Program-made: the position numbers and the translations under genes
Origin: Melitaea cinxia
Lineage: Eukaryota > Arthropoda > Insecta > Lepidoptera > Nymphalidae
Reading direction: 5' to 3'
Assembly (NCBI RefSeq): GCF_905220565.1
Contig: NC_059396.1
Location: forward strand, 5,057,206 to 5,121,205
DNA: 64,000 bases
In this document: one piece after another, positions 51,301-63,300 of the stretch
Layout: each line of letters opens with the position of its first letter
Numbering within the stretch: position 1 is the first letter of the stretch
The notes under the pieces: model-generated
Databases searched by the model: none
Seen by the model: the letters and a program-made list of their open reading frames with translations, nothing else
What the model was told of the DNA's origin: nothing

Positions 51301-54300
51301 ATCTTCGAAGGGGGTGAATACTGAAAGAACGTGGAAGCTCTTGGTGTCTCAGACGAGAATTAACTTAATTAATTGATTTGGAATTTGATAAAAAAATCGA
51401 AATTTGTCAGACTTTTACCCGATTTGGCGTCCTTGGATCATCTGAAAGTAGTTCTCAAAATGCCTGTGTGAATTTGTTTTTTAGAATATTTAACGAAAAA
51501 GAATAATAAATAATAGCATAAAATAAATCTCGCGATAAAAATTGTATAGGTAAATGCTTGAATGAATAAAAAATTTGAAATAATTTTAGCATGTCATTGA
51601 GGTCGTTGTTACACAAATGTAATATTGATTGAATAGTAAACATACAAAAATACGGTTAATACAATTTGATCGAAAAAAAATAATCTACTATTTTTTCATA
51701 TTATCGAAATACCTAATAGTTGGGCCTGTGATTTCGATGATACATAATTAGGCTATTATTACCGAAGGTGTGACGATATTGGTATGTCAGTATAGCCGCT
51801 AGGGACACGAAATGTAGAACACATAGGTATTTAGTTCGATTCGAAGCGCCGTAAATGGGCGTGGTACGGTAATAACCCTTGTGGGTGGTCCGTGGACGCA
51901 TCCGCATAAAGTTATAACGTACAATATAAATAGAAACCTCGCTACGCTTAAAACATGACAAGCTTTTTGCCGTGGACAACGGTTCCTTTTATTTCGATTA
52001 TAAATTATTGGAGCGTAATTAAAAAACTCATAATTATATATGATAATGTTATACAGTTATTCCTTTGACGGTACGTTTTATATGTGTAAAAATAAAATTT
52101 TAAAGCGTCTTAAAGCTATATACTAGACATCTTTATTTGAAAAAAAAGTCACCGTATAGAATTTATTTAAATAAAATTGTTTTTATAGTGTGCTAGTTAT
52201 TTTCTTCGACTTTGTGTAAGATATTTGAAATCATTTTAAATAAAAATGTTACTCACCTAATTAATATTATAATTGTTCACAAAAACGCAATATCGGTACC
52301 TACATATTTGAAGTAAATAAAATATATTTTGGATGAACTTTCTAAAATTAATACCCTCAAACAGACGTATTTATTATTTTATACAAGTATTATTAAAGTC
52401 ACTTTAACGCTCGGACATCATTCGTAGCACCTGTTGTAGGTGTTAAATTAATGCATGAAGACAACAACAAAAACATACATCTGAAAGGAAAAATAAAATT
52501 GAAAGTGATTAATGAAATCGTCCATATATGTAGGGGTAAGCGTAAAACGTGCGCTCAGATATGTAAACGACTTATCGTTACGACAAAAACGCCATACAAC
52601 TAGTTTTTTGAATAATATATAGGATTCCGTATATATATTTTTTTACGTTACACGCTTTCTAATTCACTAATCACATCAGAATGATCAACAAGAATTGACT
52701 AGCTGAACCCGGTCGAACTTCTTACGGTCTCATTTTTTTTATGAAAATATATATTTTTTTTATTTTCTTTAATACAAAACCCTATCTTTACAATAAGAAT
52801 GCCGTGTGGTGTCAGCCGAGTAGAATAGCACCACCCCCTTTCTTCCCATGGGGGTCGTAAAAGGCGACCGAGGGATAAACCTGGCTCAAAATCATCTGGG
52901 TCCTGGAGAAGGAAAACTTCATTTGAAACCCGGAATGGGGTCTCCGTTAAGCATTCGTGGCATACGAGTAGCTCTAAAATGCGAAAGACTCCTGCAGCCG
53001 AACTGGCTCCACACGTATCGACTCGTCGTTCCTGTGGGCCTAGCCAGTGAGGTCGAGAGGGTGGCGCAGAGCTTAGGTAACTCTGCGTTTTCCTGATGAG
53101 TGTCTTAGGCGACACAGTGTCTGTCTGACACTGTCTAAATTGTCTACAATAGACGGACTAAGGCCAATGAATCACAATAAGGAACACAAAGATAAGTATT
53201 ATCAAATTTGATGAAGTCGCACGGAAGTTAAGTGCATACATACGAACATTTCTGTGATTTATTTTTATATACCTATATAGATTAGACTACATATTTGTTC
53301 CAATGATCTTTAAGGCTACCAATTCGATATTTCAAAAACTCATATCTAAACTATATCTAACTCTACTATGGAGGAAAAAATATAATTCAACTTACAAAAC
53401 TTTAGAAATTGCAGCAATTAAATGGTTATAATTTCGATATTTTCGAAAAATATGACATCAATTTGAAATTAGTAATAATTTTAGATAAGCACTATATACA
53501 TAAATATAGTAACTTTAATAAACTTAGATATATTCAGTTTATGACATTATTGAACTTATTTTCTGCGGAATCCTAACAATTACGCCTTTAGTTCTAGTAT
53601 TGAAGTTATTAAAATAGACTGGAAAATGAAACGAGTAGAACAACTGCCTATGACACCGTTATATTTAGTTGTGTCCTTCCCTTAAAAGCACATACACACA
53701 CCATATACGATAATTTATACATAATAAAACTGTAACAAGGACCTAGACGATAGGAGTGTCATATTTATATCGACAATGAAGTAAAAATTGGGTTGGTAAA
53801 CAAAACAAAAAAAAAAATATCTTTCTTTTATGCAAGCCGCGTTGTTTTGATGTAAAAGGATATACGACGGATGAACTTTACTTATTATATGTGAAAATTA
53901 TTTACACAGTTCCACGTATAAGTACGTTGTATAAGCTGTCACGAAATACTTATAATTTATAAGTCTTTATTAAACAGACATTTTTCGCGATTTAAACCCG
54001 ATCTATACAAATTTAAGCCTTTATTCAACGTTATTAGATACCTAGGTACATTTTATCTTACACAAAAAGTATTTTAAAGTAAATACTACTTTAATTAATA
54101 ATTATTTACTGTCTCTAAACAAGAATCCCACTATTTATAGTTAATCATTGTTTATATCTACAAAAACCATGTGCCTCGTACATAAATTTGCAACAATAAA
54201 TAAAGATTTAAGGAGTCAACCCATACTAATATTATCAACTATTATGACTCTGCTGCCGTCACATAAATACGTCAAGGATTGATTTGTTATTGTCAGCTTA

Positions 54301-57300
54301 CATCTACCGTCTGACCAACATCGTCGACCGACACCTAAGCCAAAATACTCGCCCTACCGTACCGGATTACTTCGAATAATTTAATAGGCCTTCCTAATAA
54401 TAAACATGTCATAGTGATCTTAAACACGACATAACAAACTTATAAATACACTTACAACAATCCCATCAAAACGAAAACAACCCTAACGTCACCGAAATAA
54501 ACGTTGTCGTTCTTTTTAATTGGTGTAATATAAGCCTTGTTATTACAATATTTCTGTCCGTAACAAAATTTGACGTTAAAGCCGCATGTCTCGTGCTTAG
54601 TTAGAGGGATTTACGATTAATACAATTTCATTTAAGTCGAGAAGGTTTTTTATAATACAAACATGGTGTTCCTACAAATTGTTTAATTTGTGATTCGTTT
54701 ATAATAGTTAATTATATGGTTGGGGACGGGTGTCTAATTTATATTGACGCTTAGTCCGAACACGATTCGTGACATTTATTGCTATGTAATTTGATTGTTT
54801 ATTCGTAGCAGTTAATTTAATCATAAAATCATGTTTAGTTATTTTTTTAGTGTTTCATAGGCATTAAAAAACGTAACACTTAAGAAATTTTATGGCCTTT
54901 CGAAAAGAACTTCGAACTGCTATCTGAATATGAATCACGTAATAATAAGGGAAAATTATGATGATTACTTTATTCACTGTGGTAGCTAGATTAACAGTTT
55001 TAATGATATCACAAAAAATGTACAGTAATTTAACCATAATTTGAGTCTTTTAGTACCTGCTTTTATATTTAGTATAAACAGGGGTGGAATGAAAATATGG
55101 TCTTTCATCACTATTAATTAATTTTATTTATATCATAAAATATGCAATTTAAGTACACATATGTGTAAATTTTTAACCTGAACAAAAGATTTATAATGGA
55201 ATTCTAAATATTACAAAAATATAATGACTAAAATACAAAATATTAAAATCTATTGTATATATAGTTTAATAAGTTAAACAAACACATACTCCAACTTAAG
55301 TGCTAACGTTTCCTCTTCTAAATCAGATTATGACAATAAATTATCTTTCATAAACGTCCCAAATAGCAACAAATTAGCTAATTTAGTTTTGGCAAATTAA
55401 CAAATGACAGCTTTTAAGCCAGTAGTCATAAAATATGACTTTAGGTAAAGTCTTCATATTAAAAGAAATCATAATTAACGTTTGTCTGTAGGTATATTGG
55501 AATGATCCCTGTTGTATTAACGAAATATATATAAACTATATGAAAAATTCTCGTGTCACAATGTTAGTTACCATACTCCTCCGAAACGGCTGGACCGATC
55601 TTTATAAAATTTTGTGTGCATATCGGGTAGGTCAGAAAATCGGCCAACATCTATTTTTCATACCCATAAGTTAAAGTTAAGTAAGTTATAAGGAGGATGG
55701 GATTAAGGGGGTTTATAACATATGTTGCAAAACAACGTTTGCAGGGTCAGCTAGTAAACTATAAAATTGGACTTAAACATACAATAATTGACTAGTTAGA
55801 CATACAAGTAAGACTATTACTACTAAATAATAAGTATTTAAAAGACTCAATTTTCACTCGAATGTTCTAAAAGGAAGGTGCGAAATACCCCCAGCAACTT
55901 CATATTTTTATTACAAAGAAAAATAAAAACAAAAACGCAGGAACAAAGTCGGGTTAATTCATTAGACAGTTGTCTTATAATTTACTATTAACACATAATT
56001 TATTTTGATATTTTACGATTCTCTCGCTGTGGTCGTTACAAAACGAAGCCAAAACTAATGATTACTATACAATGTTGCCTTTACGATGTTTTATGTAGTC
56101 TACCTATTGCCTAGGGACATCGTTGATATACTGCTGTTGATATTAAAATATAGATAAGCGATACAGATAATAAATATATATTAGTATTAAGTTTTAGAAG
56201 GTCATATCTGGACGTTATCTGTCTTAAATTTATATGATAAATTTTTATTTTATTATTATATTTTTTGGGATATTTATTACTTAATTATTTAATACTTAAA
56301 ATAATTTTCGGATATATTATAGTTAGCTTTCTCATGTTTGTTTTTTACTTAAAGTGATTCTCCACTTCTTTTTTTCTGCACCACCCGAGTTATAGGCTCC
56401 TTTTCATTTGAACTAGCTTGGATTAGATTTGAAAAAGCTTTAGTTAAAATGGGATATTCAGTTAGTTAGTAGTTAACGTATAAATATGTATATAGTAAAC
56501 ATATAAAAACTTTGATTAATTAGACAAAGTTCCTACTAGATATATTAGAGATAGAGGTCCATTATCTTCTTCAGCAAAGGAAAACCAGATAGGTATATTG
56601 TCAGCAAAACTTGACGTTTTACAAAATACATAACTTTGTTTAAGTTAAAAAATATTGCTGAAAATCTCTATAATTTATAATTTATATTACAGTCCTATCA
56701 TTTTATAATATCAAAATAGATTTAAGTAAATTTCATTAAATATCTGCTTACCATATTCAGCTATAAAATAGCATTTGATTGAATGAAGGTCGTAAATAAA
56801 TAAGAATGATTTGCATTTTATTTTTAATAATTACCTATTAAGATTATACTATTTACCTGAAGCCAAATTAAATTAGTGTGTAAATGGCGTCATCATTCTC
56901 GTAATTGTTTTGGTAAAACACTAATTGAATTGATTACCATTGACATAAAATACCTTCTGTTATAACGTCAGGTCAATGTTTTCCGCGTGTACTTTTATAT
57001 AATGTAGAAACATTATATACTGTCTATCGAAAACACTGAATCAAATAAACTTATCCATTTGTATATTACGTTATTACATATGATATGAAACCTCATTACA
57101 AAGAGAAAAATAGAATATATAAAACAAAATAGATGTTAATTGATAAAAAATGAAACCGGAAACCTCTAGAAAGAATAATATCCACATTTTATCTATTAAG
57201 AAAATTGTTAAGCGATAATTACTGCTGCAGTATAGTATATTTAATTCACACTTTTATAGAGAAAACGAAATTGTAATAATTTATTTATTCAATACTAGCG

Positions 57301-60300
57301 ACCCGTCCCGGCTTCGCATGGGTGCAATGCTGATACTAAATATAAAATATAAACTAAATATTTGCAATGTAAGCGCAAAAAAATGTGTTTATTTACGACA
57401 TCACATTAGAAAAGTCAAAAACTATCAGTGTTCCTCTATAATATTATTAGGTATACATAAAACTTTCCTCTGGAATAACTCTATTTATTAAATAAAACCG
57501 CATCAAAATTCGTTGCGTAGTTTTAAAGATATAAGCATACAGACAGTGGGAAGCGAGTTTGTTTTATACTGTGTAGTGATACATAATATGCTTGTAGATC
57601 AATATTTAGTGCTAAAATGTAATTTCAACGCGACAAGTACAAGCAGACCTCGTATTATATTTGTGTAGCAAAAAACTTAATAAAGATACAAATTATAATT
57701 ATATTACATTTTTTTTAGTTTGTACATATAATTATAATATGTACAAACAAAAAAATAATAATAAATAAATAATAATAAAAATATTAATAGCTCTCGAAAT
57801 AAATTTAAGACAAAGTTCATTTAAAAATCAAATTAAATTAAAATAGAAAAGAGTAAAGCAACATGTAAATAATAATAATTGTACAATAAATTTATTTTGT
57901 ATTGTAAAATGAACAGAAAATATTTAGGTACATGCGCTTACATTTGTAATTATATAATTGAGACTTGGATTTCAAAATAGTCTAACGTAATACGAAAATA
58001 GAATGATACATAATTTAAGTTTTACGTACCATAAAATGTGTATGCAAATATACATAGTCTCTCACAATTGAATCACAACCGGGTAATAATAAAGATATCT
58101 ATGTAACCATGATCTATCGTAACAGAGAAACTGGTCCAACTCTTACCCGGTGGTCCCCGACCCCACTCGAGCGTTGTACCATCGGTATTTTAGATATCGT
58201 ATTGTGGCCAGATAATTAACAGCATCCCAGAGATCTGTTAGACACGCTCGGTTATAATAACCCCTGATGATATTTTTATTAATGTCAAAATAAAGTCGAC
58301 GGCGCTCACACTGTTGCGTAACCTGTGATTTGTAGCGATAGGTATATTCATCTTTGAATTGGAAGACAGATTACTTTTTAGTTATAATTTTTGTATTAAA
58401 GATATAATATTAAATTGATACAACTCAGCATTTATGAGAATTTTAATCATTTGTGATATATATAAGCATATACCTATAGCTTCAAATTTAGGCTTCTAGA
58501 TGCCAGCAGCTAGCTAAGGCTGGAGTGTACTAGAGGCCTATAACTATCTTGGTAAATCTTAAAATATCGACAGAATAAAAGAAATGGCAAAGGTAGTAGT
58601 AAAATAGTATGATTATGAGAAGAAGTTATTTTATTGTGGCATGCGTTTATTAAAAGTAAAATAATATTTAATTTGAGCGTGTGTCTTGTGACGATAACTT
58701 TGGGTTTTTTTCCTTTGGTTTTTTAAGCAATAAATATATAGTTAAAGGTGACTGTACTTATTATAATATTAGGAGGCTAAATTTCTAGAAAAAAAAACCG
58801 TATTTATGCTAATGTGCAATTTTATATTTAAATTCTTAACGATTTTTTTTCCGATGATAAAGAACGAATCAACATTTTAACACATTTTAAGTTTTAATAA
58901 TTTATAGACTTATTCGTCAACTAAAAAAATTGGTAAAAAATCTTTTAATTTAAGCTAGCTGACCCCGTGAACGCTGTACCGCTATACGTATATTTTTAAT
59001 GAATACATTATTTTTTTTTAATATAAATAAAATAAAAATACAATTGGCTCAGCTGTTTAGAAGTTATGCACGTTCATACAATTATATACGAAGATTCCTT
59101 TTTATTTATATAGAACAGTTTATTTTTTAGACCACGGTGTGATAGAAACCAAGTTCCTCCCTGCAGCGGGCCTATAAAAGATCTCGCATCAACCCACACT
59201 AGAAATTAGGTTCCACATTAGAGAGCCGAGGTGATAATTATGTTACAAAAAACCGATCCAATGACTTCATATTGTTGTTTATTTTTCGAAGATATTCATA
59301 TTGATTTCTCTATTTCAATTTTAAACTCTAATAGAGATTTCTATTGAAATCACTATAAAAGGACTCGAGTAATTTTACAAAAAAAAAAAAAATATTTAAA
59401 ATACATACATAATAGAATTACGCTTCATACATATAAATATATATTGGGGAATAAGTTACAAATCATTTCCTTAATAATAAGTAAAAACTACAATTAGATT
59501 AAGAAAACGCTATTTAATTTCTTTTTTTTTATATATATAGAAAGTTATGTCCACAGGCTTATAATGCCCATGCTTTTGGCGTTCCGATTTTTATTTTTGT
59601 TAGTGATCATTTACTTGGTACACTACTGCATCTTACATTAAGAAAATCAATTATTCTATCTTAGTATCCCTAATGCAAACGTGAGTCCGTCGACGAAATT
59701 TTACTAACTTCATTGATATCTTACATATTTAATTGCTATTAACACATTTTTTTTTAATATTCGTACTTAAGGAGATTAGAGAAAGTAGTAATGCATTAAA
59801 CTAGACGCCCAACGAATACCCCATCTGACTTACAGTACGTTCATACTAATATGACAATGAGGTAAAGCGAATCTCATCATTGCATTGGTATGGAATATAT
59901 TTCTGCATGCACGGTTCAGGACGTCCAAACGCGACTTCAAATCCAGTCTATTATCAGTGATCTGAGAGACGCATGTTAAACTTTTCCCTAAAATACATCT
60001 TGTCGAAATTAAATATAAAAAACTGTGAAAGCTTGCATATCTTAAGTGAAATTACCGTAGCCAATGGAGTCTTACAACACCAGAAGTAACAACAAGTAAC
60101 AAGCGCGTTACCGACACTTAAAGACCCCCGCTGTTAATACTACGCACCCCTAGGAGTTCCGGCTACCTTACTCATGATTGGACCACTTTATTTGGATATT
60201 CTGTAAGGTTTAGGTACTTCCCGGGTTGGGCTGCTCTAGATGTCAAACACGATATTTCATGATGTGCCCTACCTCATAACACAAGTGGGTACATTCAACC

Positions 60301-63300
60301 ATTTTTACACGTAATAATCCTCTCAATAGTGGAAAATTCACTAACTTGCTTACAGTTTAATAATTTATGCCTACCAAGTTGTAAAGCTTGAGGTTGAAGA
60401 CTAAACATGACTAGAAAGGCGAAGGACGCTTAGATAATCACTATGAAAATAGTCATGTAACTTTACGAATGTCCCTAACACGACCGTCCTCGAAAGAATT
60501 TTCTACGTCTTCCGTAATGCGATATGTACATGTAAGTGACAATAACGTACTAAAACCTTTAAACGATAGAAAAAAAATACACCTCTTTATAATGAAATGT
60601 TGTCCAAAAAAAAGTTAATTATATTATTCTTTTAACGACTCATGGCCCTTATATAAAACAACCAACTGAATTGGAACATATGGTTATGAAATTATATGTT
60701 CTAAAATTCGTATTTACAAAAAATACTATTGGCACTTATGTCAATAATAATATTAAAAACTTGCTGAGCCAGCGAATTCCGTACCGATATGTGTTTTTTC
60801 ATGTCCTATCGATTGTTTTCTTTATTTATAGAAACTTTGCCCTGACAATAACAAATAAAGTCAAATAAATTATCCCATTTGGTACAGTCTGTACAATTCT
60901 GCTATTCGTTTTTTTATTTATACAGATGATTGACAACATTTTCAAAATACTTACATAATATACCCAGTTGCATCTCAGAAAACCAAACAGCACACATCAA
61001 ATAGCATAGCGCAAAATCAAAAAAGTTATAAATGAAACCAATCGTTCTATGCTATATAAAAACAATTTATTGACGTAAGTACGACGTCGTGTGCGGTTTT
61101 ACCAATAGCTAAGTTTCCCGTCGGATTAGCTACGGCCATCTTAAACCGATTAGCGTTAGTCACTCACTAATCACCCTACAGATTAACCTCTGATTCACGG
61201 CGAACTACTTCACTTAAATAAATGATAACGCGACTGAGTATTTTCATTTAACTCTCCTTTTCTATTTAGATGAAACCTGTTTGTACTTTGCTTGCCATAC
61301 ATATGAATCCGCTATGTTTGAAGATTTATGCGGTTTCATTTACGCTTATGATTACTACTCCGCAACTCTTAACGTACTGTAGACTTTATTGTACATGACT
61401 TTACACAGCATACGCCCTATTTTAAATTTATAATAAGTAATAGCTATCAAACCAAATTTTATAGTCTATCTAATGCAAAAATATTATTTTTTATAAATTG
61501 TGGTAGTCTGCGATTAGCGCGTTCGAACAAAGATCATTTTGGTTAATTTTTATTTACGGAAAATACTTAGTTAAAAGGTAAAACACTTTTAAATAACATA
61601 ATGTAAAAATTCTATTGTATAATGATTTTAATTTTTTTTTTTTATCATAGCGTATGAATTTTTTTAAAATGGGATGCACTCTTCATAAAAATAAATAAGT
61701 ACCCTATTCTAGATGGATAATTATTAAAAAAGTTGACTGGTAATTAGAGCTATATTACAGAATTTAATTAAATTCCTTCTAACTAATAAAACTTAGAAGA
61801 AACCGAAACCCGGTCATACTTTACTACGCTATTTGGATTTTACATCTGTTAATCTACAATACAGAATACATAAAACACTTCATCTCTTACTAACACATTC
61901 AAAATATAAATTACCAAAATTACTAACCTAACCTTTTTTAATGTTTTAACTAATAACTTAATACACATATTTAATAATGGTATAATAAAGAAATATAGTC
62001 AAATACTTCTATAGAGAATAATAACCTATATGAAGTAAAATATCTCACTTTAAATAACACTTCATTAACCGTCATACAAGAGGCTTAAATATTTATATAA
62101 TAACACATTTACAATAATACTAACCTCTAGACAAAGTCACCTCTATGCTGTTATTTATAACTTACATAAAATAAAATTACATACTAGAGAACGTTTTTTT
62201 AACTAGGGCTACATCACGTAATGATAGGTTAGCCCCAATCTGTCATTATTTGTCTAGTTTTTGCTACCACTGCGTTCACTCAGTTTTAACGACATCATAT
62301 TTAGTCTACCGCCTTATAGTACATAACACAAGTTAATGCGTTCATACATCCATTAACGAGATGTAAACAAATATTTTACCGTTACTGTTTGATTTAGAGT
62401 AATTAACCGATGAAAGCTGTTCATTACAAACGTTTTTTAAACACTGACAAAATAATTAAAATCTCAAAATACGTATTTCGTTTTTAGTGACTTCGATAAG
62501 CAACTTAAATTTTAATTTATAAATAAGTAATAATATTGTAGCAACGGTATGTGGATACTCTATGTTTGAAATTTATAGTCTACTCACATCCAAAACCGCA
62601 ATCATTACGTAATAAAAGCCTATTGGTTTCTGAGCCGTTTATTTGAAGTTCAATTTAATTTAGATAGTCGCTGCAAATGACCCTAAAGTGTTATAGATAG
62701 CGCCACTATTAAGTTATCGAAACGCTGCCCGGCCGACCGCGGTCGACTGGGGCCGCTCCGGGGCCCATATTAGCCCGCCGTATTTCACGAACCGCCCGCC
62801 GAGGTGAGAACATAATAAGCGGTTCGGGGCCATTTTTAATATTCTGGCTTCATTACGACGTATTACAAACGTCTTGGGTGGCGAATTCTATCGCGGGCGC
62901 TCTTAATACCACGTTATTAAGGCCTGCAGGATCGAAAGGCGGTCCGGTACACCGATTTATTTGAATTTTTGCTCCGACTCAATTTGGGAAATTGTTCCGC
63001 CGGCGGCGTTCGCGAAATTAAGACGTCAGAGTGATTGCAGTGAGGCGTTTAATTATGTAAATGTTATGAACTAGAGGTGGGTGGCTTAATCTCGTAATTG
63101 TACCAAAGATGTGGTCACGTATTGAGATAACGTAAATTTATGATTTTATATGATTTCGTCATAAAAACATGCACTTATTAAAATAAGATAGATATAAAAA
63201 AAATTCGGACATCATATGAACTAAAACATAGGTACAAGACGTAAAAAGTAAACACCTACCTAAATACCACTATCATTTTTGAATGTATGTGTAACTTATT

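Noticed and set aside
52699..53115. 138-codon minus-strand ORF
   Set aside because: It lies in a dispersed repeat, has an antisense partner ORF and shows no domain.
57710..57755. Hairpin considered as a microRNA precursor
   Set aside because: Stem too short and too AT-rich, and the 7-nt loop is atypical.
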